Assembly: GCF_022557175.1 (NCBI RefSeq) | Contig: NZ_CP092915.1 | Span: 5,828,001 to 5,892,000 of the forward strand | Direction of reading: 5' to 3' | DNA from: Mycolicibacterium sp. YH-1 | Lineage (GTDB): Bacteria > Actinomycetota > Actinomycetes > Mycobacteriales > Mycobacteriaceae | DNA: 64,000 bases | In this document: positions 36,988 to 46,042 of the stretch, one piece after another | Position numbering within the stretch: position 1 is the stretch's first letter | Layout of the letters: every line of letters begins with the position of its first letter | Notes under the pieces: model-generated | Databases searched by the model: none | What the model was told of the DNA's origin: nothing | Seen by the model: the letters and a program-made list of their open reading frames with translations, nothing else | Translations under genes and position numbers: made by a program

Positions 36988-39900
36988 CGATTGGGGCGGG
37001 CGGGCCACCACATCCGGTCTCCCAGGATCACCATTCCGGCGGGGATGAAGATCGTGCGTACGACGGCGAGGTCAAGGAGCAGACCAAGCCCGACGGTCGA
37101 CCCGATCTGCACAAGGGTGAGGACGCTACCGCTCATCAGGGCGAACATGGTGATCGCGAAAACCAGTCCAGCAGTGGTGATGACGCTGCCCGTGGACCCG
37201 AAACCGCGAATGATGCCCCGGACCATGCCGCCGCGCTCGGCCTCCTCCCGGATGCGATCGGCGAACAGCATGCTGTAGTCGGCGCCGACTGCGACCAGTG
37301 CCATGAACGCGACCGGCAACACCGACCAATCCAGGGGTATGCCGACGATGTGCTGCCAGACCAGGACGCTCAGTCCCGCAGCGGCACCAAACGACAACAC
37401 CACGGTGCTCACCATGAACGCGGGCGCGACGAGAGAGCGCAACAGCATGACCAAGACCAGGAAGACACCGATCACAGCCACGGCGCCGAACAGTCCGAAG
37501 TCGTGGATCACCTGAGTGCGCATCTGTTCGGACAGCGTGGTCAAACCCGCCGTCGAGAACGCTGCCTCCTTCAGTACCGTTCCCCGAGCCGCCAATGACG
37601 CGGCCGAGGAGATCTGTCCGACGGCGTTAAGCGCCTGGTCGGAGTACGGGTTGACACTCCACACCACCAGCATTCGCGCGGATCGACCGTCGGGCGAGAG
37701 CAGAAGACGTGCGCCGTCGACGAACCGTGGATCATCCAATCCCTGTGGCGGAAGGTAGAATCCGCTCCCGGGCCCATTCGTCGTATGTGCGCTCATCCGA
37801 GCGAGATAGTCCGTCGCGGTGGTCAAACCGGACTGGAGTTTCGAGGTCAGCGCCACTGCCTGGTCAGTCCCCACCTTCACCTGCCCGAGCCCGTCGCTGA
37901 GATCGACCAGACCCGAGGTGAGTTCGTCCACGCCGTCGGTGAGCCGCGACAACTGGGTCCTCAGCTCAGCCGGAGACTGACCGTTGACCTGTGCGAGCAG
38001 CCGCTGCAGTCCCGTCAGCCCCCGCTCGACCTGCGGCAGCGCCGCCTGCGCACGGTTCACGACCTCCCGGGGGAAGCCAGTCAGCGTCGCGGTGTGTCGC
38101 AGCGCGACGCCCGCCGCACCCGCGGTCGCCGCATTGAGGTCCGTGAAGGCGCGCCGCGCCTGCAGGCAGCTGGGGTCAGCAGTACAGGCAGGAGAGGCAT
38201 CGGCGGCTAGCAACGGCCCGAACACCGCGTTGAGTTCCGAAATTGCCGCAGCCTGTTGGTCATTGGTCGAGCCGACGGCGGATGCCACCGACGACAGGGC
38301 CGTGACAACGTCGGTGAGTTTGGCGGTTGCCTGCTCGAGACTCGCGGTGTTCCCGGTGGCGCTGTCGATCACCTGCTGTGCGACGTCGAGACCGTCGACG
38401 ACTGATCTGGCGATGTTGACGACGCGGTCGGTACCCGCGGACAGGGCGGGCAGTTGCTGCGCTGCCTGCGCTGCGCCGGCATTCAGCCGGTCGACTCCCT
38501 CCGCGAGTTCGATCAACTGTGGCGACGCCTGCTGTAACTGGCGGTTCGCATCGCCGAGCCCGTCTGCTACCCGACCGGTCTGGTACCCGGTGCTCGCCTC
38601 TGGCAGCGGCGCACCGTCGGGCCTGGTGATCGACCGGACGTAGGCGACTTCGGGGAGGTTGGACACTCCGATCGCAATTGCTTCGAGGGCGGCGAGGTCA
38701 TTTGTGTTGCGCATGTCGTGATCGGCGCGGATGAACAGATACTCCGGCAGCGCCTCGTTGACGCCCCAATGGCGATACACCGAGTCGTGCCCGATCGTCG
38801 AGTCGGTGGCGCGCAATTGCATTCGGTCTTCATCGAAGCCCATCACCATCGTCATCAGCACCGATGACGCCGCCAGCAGCACCGCCGCTGCGGCCACCGA
38901 AAGCGGGATCGCGCGGCGGACGACCACCGCGCCCACGTGGCGCCAGCGGCGTTCGTTGAGCGGCCGTGGCTCCACCCAGCCCCGCGGGGCGAAGTACCGC
39001 AGCAGCGCCGACGGCAGAGTCAGCGCAACCAGACACGCGACGACGATCGAGATTGCGGTCGGAATACCCGCGGTGCGGAAGATTCCCACCTTGCAGAACG
39101 CCATCGCGCCGCTGGCGACGGCGACGGTGAGGGCCGAGGCCACCACAATCCGGGTCACGCGCGTGGACGAGTACGAGATCGCCTCCTGCCAGGGCAGCGA
39201 TTTGCGCCGCACCTCGAAGAAGCCCATGACGGTGAAGATCGCGTAGTCGGTCGCACCACCGAGAACCATCGCCGTCGCAATGGCGATCGAGAAGTTTGAC
39301 ACCGGGATCACATGCGCGGCGCCCAGCAGTGAGACGACGGGGCGCGCGACGGCCAGACAGATTCCGATCGTCAGGAGCGGAACCGCCGCCGCCGCGAACG
39401 ACCGGAAGGCCAACAGCAGCAGCACGGTGATCAACAACACCGAGACCGCCGTGATGATCAACAACGACGAGTCGATCGCAGTGAACAGGTCCGCCAGGAC
39501 TGGTGCCGCACCCGTGAAGTACGTCTGTACCCCAGCGGGTTTGGGTATCGAGTCGATGGTCGACCGAATCTGTTCGGTGCTCGCGTGTGCACGCGCCGAG
39601 CCGACGTCGCCTACCGCTGCGACCGTCAGCTGAATGGCCTTGCCGTCGGGGCTCAGGCCAATGTCGCGGATGGCCGGGTTGCCGTAGGTGTCCAGAACGT
39701 AGGCGACGTCGCGACGGTCGTTGGTCAGCCGGTCCACGATCTTCTCGTAGTACTGCTGCTCGGCCGGACCGATCCCGCCGTCGGTCTCGATGACCACGCT
39801 GCCCAGCGCCGTCGACGGCTCTGTGCCGAAGTCGTCAGCCATGTCGCGCAGCGTCTGCACCGCGGGCAGATCGTTGGAGATGAACGGCGCGGAGTTCTTG

Positions 39901-40034
39901 GCGACAGTCACCTCAAGCTGGGGCACGAAGACGTTGAGCAGCGCGGCGGCCAGGACCCAGAACCCGATGACCCAGGCCGCGCGGTCCGTACACCATCGCC
40001 CAAGTGCTGACGCTAATCGTCGGTCGCTCGGCAT
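36984..40034 (-). CDS. MMPL-family RND transporter
   Basis: 1016 residues, twelve membrane segments with two large extracytoplasmic loops; the second loop (about 440-760) is rich in heptad-like helices. The proton-relay Asp-Tyr pairs GGATDYAIF and VGADYSMLF are intact. It would export a lipid, siderophore or drug. No MmpS partner is next to it. The gene is transcribed from a region with two 18-bp palindromes that match one in front of the neighbouring TetR gene, so it is very likely TetR-repressed. It replaces the VapBC3 genes found next to menB in M. tuberculosis. Confidence 0.93.
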   Translation of the reverse strand: MPSDRRLASALGRWCTDRAAWVIGFWVLAAALLNVFVPQLEVTVAKNSAPFISNDLPAVQTLRDMADDFGTEPSTALGSVVIETDGGIGPAEQQYYEKIVDRLTNDRRDVAYVLDTYGNPAIRDIGLSPDGKAIQLTVAAVGDVGSARAHASTEQIRSTIDSIPKPAGVQTYFTGAAPVLADLFTAIDSSLLIITAVSVLLITVLLLLAFRSFAAAAVPLLTIGICLAVARPVVSLLGAAHVIPVSNFSIAIATAMVLGGATDYAIFTVMGFFEVRRKSLPWQEAISYSSTRVTRIVVASALTVAVASGAMAFCKVGIFRTAGIPTAISIVVACLVALTLPSALLRYFAPRGWVEPRPLNERRWRHVGAVVVRRAIPLSVAAAAVLLAASSVLMTMVMGFDEDRMQLRATDSTIGHDSVYRHWGVNEALPEYLFIRADHDMRNTNDLAALEAIAIGVSNLPEVAYVRSITRPDGAPLPEASTGYQTGRVADGLGDANRQLQQASPQLIELAEGVDRLNAGAAQAAQQLPALSAGTDRVVNIARSVVDGLDVAQQVIDSATGNTASLEQATAKLTDVVTALSSVASAVGSTNDQQAAAISELNAVFGPLLAADASPACTADPSCLQARRAFTDLNAATAGAAGVALRHTATLTGFPREVVNRAQAALPQVERGLTGLQRLLAQVNGQSPAELRTQLSRLTDGVDELTSGLVDLSDGLGQVKVGTDQAVALTSKLQSGLTTATDYLARMSAHTTNGPGSGFYLPPQGLDDPRFVDGARLLLSPDGRSARMLVVWSVNPYSDQALNAVGQISSAASLAARGTVLKEAAFSTAGLTTLSEQMRTQVIHDFGLFGAVAVIGVFLVLVMLLRSLVAPAFMVSTVVLSFGAAAGLSVLVWQHIVGIPLDWSVLPVAFMALVAVGADYSMLFADRIREEAERGGMVRGIIRGFGSTGSVITTAGLVFAITMFALMSGSVLTLVQIGSTVGLGLLLDLAVVRTIFIPAGMVILGDRMWWPARPNR

Positions 40035-40082
40035 CCCGCTCCCCGTTCTGCGTACGACCAGCTAACGCGCTGGGCGACCAGG

Positions 40083-40100
40083 TAGATCGATCGGTCTACT
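40083..40100. promoter_or_regulatory. TetR operator 1 in the MMPL promoter
   Basis: GTAGATCGATCGGTCTAC is an almost perfect palindrome 49 bp upstream of the MMPL start. It shares its ends with the next site and with the one at 40902. Confidence 0.7.
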
Positions 40101-40105
40101 GTAGG

Positions 40106-40123
40106 TAGACCAATCGATCTACA
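40106..40123. promoter_or_regulatory. TetR operator 2 in the MMPL promoter
   Basis: GTAGACCAATCGATCTAC, spaced 23 bp from operator 1 (about two helical turns), which would place two TetR dimers on the same face of DNA. Confidence 0.7.
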
Positions 40124-40158
40124 CAAATTGGCCACCGCATGAGAGGGAGAAGCCCCAC

Positions 40159-40215
40159 ATGAGCACGGACATCGACCGCAAGTTGGAAGGCGAGCGGGTT
40201 GGGTGGCAAACCTAG
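40159..40215 (+). CDS. Possible 18-residue ORF (leader peptide or gene remnant)
   Basis: ATG 40159 follows a good ribosome-binding site (GGGAGAAG) and is read for 18 codons to TAG at 40215. It lies just beyond the TetR operators, transcribed away from the MMPL gene. It may be a truncated gene remnant or leader; there is no further evidence that it is translated. Confidence 0.25.
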   Translation: MSTDIDRKLEGERVGWQT

Positions 40216-40289
40216 AGCCGAACCCGGATGTCCGCATTAGGACGGCCGCGCGGTGGCTACCCGGTCGCGCCCGCGTGCCGTTCGGATGA

Positions 40290-40886
40290 CTACTCCGAAC
40301 CCTCCTGCGAATCCAAGCGGGCCCGGAGCGCCGAGGACAGATGTTCGTCGACGGCGTCGAGTGGTTGCGTGGAGCGGTAGGCAAGGCACTGCACGACTGC
40401 TCCTTCAATCGCCGACACGGCGAAACTCGCAAAGGAGGCGGCCACCGTCGGGATCAGGCCAGCCTGGGAGAGTTGCTCCGCCAGCGCGTCCTGCCAACTC
40501 GCGAACACCGACGCCGCCTCGCGCGCGAGTTCGGGTGTTTCGAAGGAACCGAGAGCTGCCATCGCGACCGGACATCCACTGCTGAAGTCCTCCGACTGCA
40601 TCATCACCTTCCATGAGGCGATGAACGCCCGGAGGCCTGCGACCGGATCGTCGGCCTTGGCGAACGTTCGGATGGCGCCGTCGATCTCCCCACCGGCGCG
40701 ACCCGTGGCCTCAACCATCAATTGCATCTTCCCGTTCGGGAAGTGCGAGTAGAGCGACCGCCGGGCAGCTCCACTGGCAGCCACTATGTCGGCGACACCC
40801 GTCGCCTCCACACCCCGGCTGCGCAGCAGGCCGATTGCGCCTATGACGAGGCGCTCCCGAGCGCTGGCCACCGCGGCTCCTCTCAA
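40290..40886 (-). CDS. TetR-family transcriptional repressor
   Basis: 198 residues. N-terminal helix-turn-helix (GVADIVAASGAARRSLYSHFPNGK) and a C-terminal ligand domain of the TetR_C type. Its own promoter carries an 18-bp palindrome at 40902 matching the pair in front of the MMPL gene. It therefore probably represses both itself and the pump, and releases on binding a pump substrate. Confidence 0.92.
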   Translation of the reverse strand: MRGAAVASARERLVIGAIGLLRSRGVEATGVADIVAASGAARRSLYSHFPNGKMQLMVEATGRAGGEIDGAIRTFAKADDPVAGLRAFIASWKVMMQSEDFSSGCPVAMAALGSFETPELAREAASVFASWQDALAEQLSQAGLIPTVAASFASFAVSAIEGAVVQCLAYRSTQPLDAVDEHLSSALRARLDSQEGSE

Positions 40887-40901
40887 TCAAAGAACATCAA
40901 G

Positions 40902-40919
40902 GTAGACCGCTCATTCTAC
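40902..40919. promoter_or_regulatory. TetR operator 3 in the tetR promoter
   Basis: GTAGACCGCTCATTCTAC, 15 bp upstream of the tetR ATG, keeps the GTAGA/TCTAC arms of the MMPL-promoter sites, implying autoregulation. Confidence 0.65.
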
Positions 40920-41023
40920 TGAGGTTCGCGCCGTTGCCGCGCGGAACGCTCCTCGCAGTCCATCGATGTCCGCGGCGGCCCCCTCCGGGCACGTTCTAGG
41001 CTCGACGGCGACGTCATCAGTGT

Positions 41024-41500
41024 GTGATCCAGGGGGCAGTCATCGAAACCACCGTCACCAAGTGGGTGATCGCTGTCCTCGGCGTGGCCATCATCGTCGC
41101 GGGCATAGCGCTGCCGTGGTTCCACGCCGCCGGGGTCAACGGCTCCGCCGACATGGCCGGGTGGGGTGCGTGGACGCGCTCGGGTGAGGTCGACGCGAGC
41201 CTGCGGCCGCTGCCGCTGGCGCTGCTGGTCCTCATACCCGCTGCCGTCATGATCTGGGGAGCGCTGCGGGAGTCGTTCGGCATCGCGGTCATCGGTTCGA
41301 TGGCCACCTTCGCCGGCGGACTCATGCCGTTCATGCTGATGCCCGTCGCCGACCGGCGTGCGCCCGGCCGCGACGCCGTGGGCATCGCGGTCGCATCGGG
41401 GCCGCAGGTCGTCGTCGCGATCGCCGTGGTTGTCACGACGATCTGCTGGATTGGCTACGCGCGCTGCGTGTTACGCCCCGCACCGCGCGCCGAGTCATGA
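41024..41500 (+). CDS. Conserved membrane protein
   Basis: 158 residues from GTG 41024, with four hydrophobic segments (about 15-33, 62-78, 85-107, 125-145). Similar to small actinobacterial proteins of unknown function found near menaquinone genes. No catalytic motif seen. Start is uncertain because the ribosome-binding site is weak. Confidence 0.65.
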   Translation: MIQGAVIETTVTKWVIAVLGVAIIVAGIALPWFHAAGVNGSADMAGWGAWTRSGEVDASLRPLPLALLVLIPAAVMIWGALRESFGIAVIGSMATFAGGLMPFMLMPVADRRAPGRDAVGIAVASGPQVVVAIAVVVTTICWIGYARCVLRPAPRAES

Positions 41501-41558
41501 CGGTGCGCCGTTGGCGGGCACCGCGAGCAGGTGGTCTTAGCCCAACGGCCTAGGCTCG

Positions 41559-42440
41559 GTGGCCGTGAGCAAGAACCCGCTGCGCCGCCTCTCCGAGAGC
41601 CTGCTGCTGACCAGCATGCGCCCTTCGATCACCGAACAGCTGCTCGGGCCGAGGCGCGATATCGACCTGGCGGGCAAACGCATCCTGGTCACTGGCGCCT
41701 CATCGGGCATCGGCGAGGCGGGCGCGCGCAAGCTGGCGCAGGAGGGTGCCACGGTGATCCTGGTGGCCCGCCGGCAGGAACTTCTCGACGCCGTTGTCGA
41801 TGACATCACCGCCGCGGGCGGGCAAGCGTCGGCGTATGCGTGCGATCTGTCCGACCTCGACGCCGTCGATGACCTGGTGGCAGGAGTCGAGAAACGCTAC
41901 GGCGGTATCGACGTGCTGGTGAACAACGCCGGCCGCTCAATCCGCCGCCCGCTGGCCGAGTCGCTGGAACGCTGGCATGACGTCGAACGCACGATGACGC
42001 TGAACTACTACAGCCCGCTGCGCCTGATCCGGGGGTTCTGCCCCGGTATGCGGGAACGCGGCGACGGCCACGTCGTCAACGTCTCCACGTGGGGCGTGCT
42101 GAGCGAGTCCTCTCCCCTTTTCGCGGTGTACAACGCGTCGAAGGCCGCTCTGACCGCCGTGAGCCGGGTCATCGAGACCGAGTGGGCCGCCGACGGCGTG
42201 CACGCCACCACGCTGTTCTATCCGCTCGTGAAGACGCCGATGATCGCGCCGACGCGTGCCTATGACGGGCTTCCCGGGCTGAGCGCGGAGGAGGCCGCCG
42301 ACTGGATGGTGACCGCGGCGCGACACCAGCCGTTGCGGATCGCACCGCGGATGGCGCTCACGGCGGGCATCGTCAACAGCTTCGCGCCCGCCGCCGTCGA
42401 CGCGGTGATGAAGCGCCAGCGCGTCCAGCCCGGTGGGTGA
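41559..42440 (+). CDS. SDR-family oxidoreductase (Rv0547c homologue)
   Basis: 293 residues. Classical SDR core after a 40-residue N-terminal extension: TGASSGIGEA, NNAGRSIRRPL, and Ser with YNASK. GTG 41559 or 41565. Order MenB-SDR-glyoxalase agrees with M. tuberculosis Rv0548c-Rv0546c. Substrate unknown. Confidence 0.88.
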   Translation: MAVSKNPLRRLSESLLLTSMRPSITEQLLGPRRDIDLAGKRILVTGASSGIGEAGARKLAQEGATVILVARRQELLDAVVDDITAAGGQASAYACDLSDLDAVDDLVAGVEKRYGGIDVLVNNAGRSIRRPLAESLERWHDVERTMTLNYYSPLRLIRGFCPGMRERGDGHVVNVSTWGVLSESSPLFAVYNASKAALTAVSRVIETEWAADGVHATTLFYPLVKTPMIAPTRAYDGLPGLSAEEAADWMVTAARHQPLRIAPRMALTAGIVNSFAPAAVDAVMKRQRVQPGG

Positions 42441-42444
42441 ATAG

Positions 42445-42463
42445 TTAGGTTAGGCTGCCATAC
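42445..42463 (+). promoter_or_regulatory. IdeR iron box upstream of the ABC exporter
   Basis: TTAGGTTAGGCTGCCATAC matches the 19-bp IdeR consensus at 15 of 19 positions, including the first 12. It overlaps a -10-like CATACT and ends 7 bases before the exporter's GTG start. IdeR represses under iron sufficiency, so the exporter is predicted to be iron-regulated and possibly leaderless. Confidence 0.75.
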
Positions 42464-42470
42464 TCTTCGC

Positions 42471-43421
42471 GTGCCTGACCTAGCGATCCAACTCGACGCC
42501 GTCACCAAGCGGTTCGGCGACCATCAGGCTCTGCGCGGCATCACGTTCTCCGCGCCGGCGGGTTCGGTCCTCGGCGTGCTTGGCCCCAATGGCGCGGGCA
42601 AGACCACCACCATCAACATCCTCTCGACGTTGACCCAGCCGTCAGGCGGTACGGCCACGGTTGCCGGGTTCGACGTCGTGAAGCAGGCCAAGAGGGTCCG
42701 TGCCACTATCGGCCTCACCGGTCAGTACGCCGCTGTGGACGAGTTGCTCACCGGCCGCGAGAACCTCGTCCTGTTCGCACGGCTGCGCGGTATGGGCCGC
42801 CGACGGGCCCGCGAACGCGCCGACGAGATGCTGGCGACGTTCAGCCTGTCCGACGCCGGCGATAAGCGCGTGACGACCTACTCCGGCGGTATGCGACGCC
42901 GCGTCGACATCGCCTGCGGGTTGGTTGTGCCGCCTGCGGTGGTGTTCCTCGACGAGCCGACCACCGGCCTGGATCCCCGCAGCCGCCGCGAGGTCTGGGA
43001 CCTGGTGGGCTCGCTGTCCGAACAGGGCATCACCACGCTGCTGACGACGCAGTACCTCGAGGAGGCCGATGCGCTGTCCGACGGCATCGTCGTCATCGAC
43101 CGCGGCCAGGTCATCGCCGACGGCACCCCCGAGGAACTCAAGAACAAGGTCGGTGGCACCTTCTGCCAGGTCACCCCGACCAACCTCGCCGACGTGCCGC
43201 GCATCGCCACCGCGCTGGCCGGCTTCGACGGACTGGAGACCGACGAGGACGGCGGAACCGTGTCGGTGCCCGCTCCTGACGGTGTCGCGACGCTGACCGA
43301 TGTGCTGCGGCGGGTCAACGACATTGGCGTCGAACTCAACGACGTGTCGCTGCGCAAGCCGTCGCTGGATCAGGTGTTCTTCACGTTGACCGGGGCGCCC
43401 GTCCAGGACGCAGGAGCGTGA
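42471..43421 (+). CDS. ABC exporter ATP-binding protein, DrrA type
   Basis: 316 residues. Walker A GPNGAGKTTTIN, signature TYSGGMRRRVDIA, Walker B VFLDEPTTGLDP, and a C-terminal DrrA-like domain (TLTDVLRRVNDIGVELND). GTG 42471 lies directly after the IdeR box. It overlaps the first permease gene by 4 bp. The DrrABC group exports hydrophobic compounds such as daunorubicin or phthiocerol lipids; iron control points to a siderophore or metal-related cargo. Confidence 0.92.
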   Translation: MPDLAIQLDAVTKRFGDHQALRGITFSAPAGSVLGVLGPNGAGKTTTINILSTLTQPSGGTATVAGFDVVKQAKRVRATIGLTGQYAAVDELLTGRENLVLFARLRGMGRRRARERADEMLATFSLSDAGDKRVTTYSGGMRRRVDIACGLVVPPAVVFLDEPTTGLDPRSRREVWDLVGSLSEQGITTLLTTQYLEEADALSDGIVVIDRGQVIADGTPEELKNKVGGTFCQVTPTNLADVPRIATALAGFDGLETDEDGGTVSVPAPDGVATLTDVLRRVNDIGVELNDVSLRKPSLDQVFFTLTGAPVQDAGA

Positions 43422-44170
43422 GCGCTCTTCGCGCCCTGACCGAGCGGTCGGTGCTCGACACCGTGCGCGACGGCGACCTGATATTCGCCATCGGCGGTCC
43501 GATCGCGTTCTTCCTGTGCTTCAACGTCACGCTGCGCAATGTCATCGATATTGAGGCCACCGGCGCCTCCTCATACCCGCAGTACATCCTGCCGGTGATC
43601 GTCGTGCAGGCGATGATCTTCACCGCGATGACGACGGCCGACCGGGCCGCGCGAGATCATCTGAGCGGCATGGGTATTCGTCTGCGCAGCCTGCCCATCT
43701 CGGCACTGGTCCCTGTCACCGCGCGGATGCTGTCGGCGCTGATCCGCGCGAGCGCCGCACTTCTCGCGTCGATTGGCATCGGCTACGTTTTCGGCTTCCG
43801 GTTCGAGGGCCACCTCGGGCATGCCCTGGCGTTCTGCGCCATCGCCCTCGTGCTGTCGCTGGCGCTGTCACTGGGCGCCGACGCACTTGGATCGGTGGCC
43901 ACCGATGCCGAGGCCGCCGGGCAGACGCTGCTCATCCCGCAACTGCTGCTGGTGATGCTCTCGACGGGGATCGCACCCGCCGCGGCCTTCCCGGGTTGGC
44001 TGGGATGGTTCGTTTCCCACCAACCGGTCTCGAAGATCGCGGGCACGCTGCGCGATCTGGCTGGGGGCGATGTGCAGGGCAGCGCGCTGCTCGTCACCCT
44101 GGCGTGGTGCGCAGGCCTACTGGTGGCATTCGGCGGGATCGCGCTACGGATGCAGCGGAGGAACGTGTGA
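43418..44170 (+). CDS. ABC-2 type exporter permease (DrrB-like)
   Basis: 250 residues, six hydrophobic segments. First of two permeases; the DRAARDHLSGMGIRLRSLPIS loop is typical of the ABC-2 family. Overlaps the ATPase (GTGA) and the next permease, so the three are translationally coupled. Confidence 0.9.
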   Translation: MSALRALTERSVLDTVRDGDLIFAIGGPIAFFLCFNVTLRNVIDIEATGASSYPQYILPVIVVQAMIFTAMTTADRAARDHLSGMGIRLRSLPISALVPVTARMLSALIRASAALLASIGIGYVFGFRFEGHLGHALAFCAIALVLSLALSLGADALGSVATDAEAAGQTLLIPQLLLVMLSTGIAPAAAFPGWLGWFVSHQPVSKIAGTLRDLAGGDVQGSALLVTLAWCAGLLVAFGGIALRMQRRNV

Positions 44171-44958
44171 GCACCCAGACCGAGTACGCGAGCACGTTCG
44201 CCCAGCAGACTCGCCTACAGGCTGGCCGGCTGCTGCGTCGCTGGACACGCGAACCCGTCGTCCTTGTGCAGGCGCTCATCTTCCCGACGTTCCTGTTGGT
44301 CGTCTACAAGTTGGTGATCGGCGAGTCCGTCATCAACCTCACCGGCAGCAACAGCCTCTACGGGCTGGTGCCCATGTGCGCGATCGTCGGCGCGATGTTC
44401 GGTGCCATCGGCGCGGGTGCATCGCTGCCCGACGAACGCAGCTCGGGGCTGATGAGCCGGCTGTGGGCGCTGCCGGTGCACCGGGCCAGTGCACTGTCGG
44501 GCCGCCTGCTGGCCGAGGCGGGCCGCGCGCTGGTCGGCGCGATCGCCATCACCGCCGTCGGTATTGCGATGGGTCTGCGCCTGAACCAGGGTTGGCTTGC
44601 CGCAATCGGATTCGTGCTCATCCCGGTGCTGATGGTGATCGGCTTCGCGACGGTCATCATCGCCGTTGGCGTGCAGGCAGGCGGCAAGAACATCATCACG
44701 GGCCTGTCGGCGGTGTGCTTCCTGCTGCTGTTCTTCAACTCCGGCATGGTGCCGATCGATGTGTTTCCCGGCTGGTCGCAGCCGGTGGTGGCCGCTCAGC
44801 CGATGTCACCGGCCATCGAGGCGATGCGCGGGCTGTCCGAGGGCGGGCCGACGCTGTGGCCCGTGCTGCAGTCGGTGGCCTGGGTTATCGGGCTGATGGC
44901 GGTGTTCGGGCCAATCGCGGTGCGGGGCTATCGCATCGCCGCCGAATCCGGAGCCTGA
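44167..44958 (+). CDS. ABC-2 type exporter permease (DrrC-like)
   Basis: 263 residues from GTG 44167, six hydrophobic segments with DERSSGLMSRLWALPVHRAS, the ABC-2 coupling loop. The stop of the previous gene overlaps this start. The two permeases form a heterodimeric channel with the DrrA-type ATPase. The frame upstream to 43996 is the earlier permease in another phase. Confidence 0.9.
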   Translation: MSTQTEYASTFAQQTRLQAGRLLRRWTREPVVLVQALIFPTFLLVVYKLVIGESVINLTGSNSLYGLVPMCAIVGAMFGAIGAGASLPDERSSGLMSRLWALPVHRASALSGRLLAEAGRALVGAIAITAVGIAMGLRLNQGWLAAIGFVLIPVLMVIGFATVIIAVGVQAGGKNIITGLSAVCFLLLFFNSGMVPIDVFPGWSQPVVAAQPMSPAIEAMRGLSEGGPTLWPVLQSVAWVIGLMAVFGPIAVRGYRIAAESGA

Positions 44959-44993
44959 CGCGCGAGCCGCGGCCGTGTGTTAGAACCGACGGT

Positions 44994-45380
44994 GTGGAGA
45001 TTCTCGCCAGTCGCGTCCTGTTCCGGCCGGCGGACTACCAGCGGTCGGTGACGTTCTACCGCGACGACATCGGTCTGGCCATCGCCCGCGAATACGGTGG
45101 CGGCATGGTGTTCTACGCCGGGCAGTCGTTGATCGAACTGGCCGGCCACGGTGAGCACAACCACGATGCAGGACCGTTCCCCGGCGCGCTGTGGCTGCAG
45201 GTGCGCGACGTCTACGCGACGCAGGCCGAACTACACAGCCGCGACGTGTCGATCGCCCGCGAGGCCCGCCAGGAACCGTGGGGTCTGCATGAGATGCACG
45301 TGACCGACCCCGACGGCGTCACCCTGATCTTCGTCCAGGTCCCCGAGACCCATCCGCTGCGGCGCGATGCCAGGAGCTGA
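44994..45380 (+). CDS. Glyoxalase/VOC-family protein (Rv0546c homologue)
   Basis: 128 residues from GTG 44994, one VOC domain of two betaalpha-betabetabeta units (SRVLFRPADYQRSVTFYRD, HEMHVTDPDGVTLIFVQ). Metal-dependent isomerase or dioxygenase fold; substrate unknown. Size and position match Rv0546c. It converges with the DUF3349 gene 12 bp away. Confidence 0.87.
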   Translation: MEILASRVLFRPADYQRSVTFYRDDIGLAIAREYGGGMVFYAGQSLIELAGHGEHNHDAGPFPGALWLQVRDVYATQAELHSRDVSIAREARQEPWGLHEMHVTDPDGVTLIFVQVPETHPLRRDARS

Positions 45381-45392
45381 CGGGGGAAGTGG

Positions 45393-45698
45393 TCAGCGGG
45401 CGGGCGTGGCCAGTGGCCATCCCACCGAGGCGAGCCGCGACGCGACCTGATGAATCTCCTCGGGGTTGGGTTCCTTCTCGATGACGGCGTGCACGGCGGT
45501 GCGGATCTCGGCCTCGGTGACGGTGTCGGCGTCAGTGGACCTCAGGATCGACTGCGCCGCACTGATGACCTCGTCCTCCGTCAGCGACCGCTTCAGCAGC
45601 GCGAGCAACGGGAAGTAGTCCTTCTGCGGCACACCCTCCGGATAGCCCTCGTGCAGCCACGCGAGCACGTTGTCCATGAGGCCCTGGTTGTCTGCCAT
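45393..45698 (-). CDS. DUF3349 protein (Rv0543c homologue)
   Basis: 101 residues, all-helical mycobacterial family. WLHEGYPEGVP and LLALLKRSLTEDEV are the shared core, and ASVGWPL ends the domain. A second family member lies at 47539 in the opposite direction. Function unknown; it follows the PitA-associated membrane gene as in M. tuberculosis. Confidence 0.9.
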   Translation of the reverse strand: MADNQGLMDNVLAWLHEGYPEGVPQKDYFPLLALLKRSLTEDEVISAAQSILRSTDADTVTEAEIRTAVHAVIEKEPNPEEIHQVASRLASVGWPLATPAR

Positions 45699-45709
45699 CG
45701 GTTACGCCT

Positions 45710-45994
45710 TTACTTCGCCGGGATGAAGGGGACGGGATTAAATCCGAAGTGGTGCTCGATGGTGGTGCGCGTGATCCACAGCAGCGCGATCACGATGACC
45801 GCCGCGACCAACGCGAACAGCAGCAGTCCCAAGTACTTCAGCACCGGGTTGGGAGCGTGCGTGGTGCCGTCGGCGTCGGTGTTGCCCGCACCCGCCGAAT
45901 AGGCCACCAGGCCGTAGGCGAACATCGCCGGCAGGCCCGCACCGAGGATGAGGCCCACCACAAGCACCGTGAAGACGCTTTCCAGATAGATCAC
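45710..45994 (-). CDS. Small membrane protein associated with PitA (Rv0544c homologue)
   Basis: 94 residues with two membrane segments (about 3-32 and 54-76). It lies between pitA and the DUF3349 gene, in the same order as Rv0545c-Rv0544c-Rv0543c. Probably cotranscribed with pitA; may be an accessory subunit, which is inference. Confidence 0.87.
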   Translation of the reverse strand: MIYLESVFTVLVVGLILGAGLPAMFAYGLVAYSAGAGNTDADGTTHAPNPVLKYLGLLLFALVAAVIVIALLWITRTTIEHHFGFNPVPFIPAK

Positions 45995-46042
45995 TTCAAC
46001 GCTTCCTTCGGTAGTGGGTGCATTAGTGGGTGGTCAGCCGGA

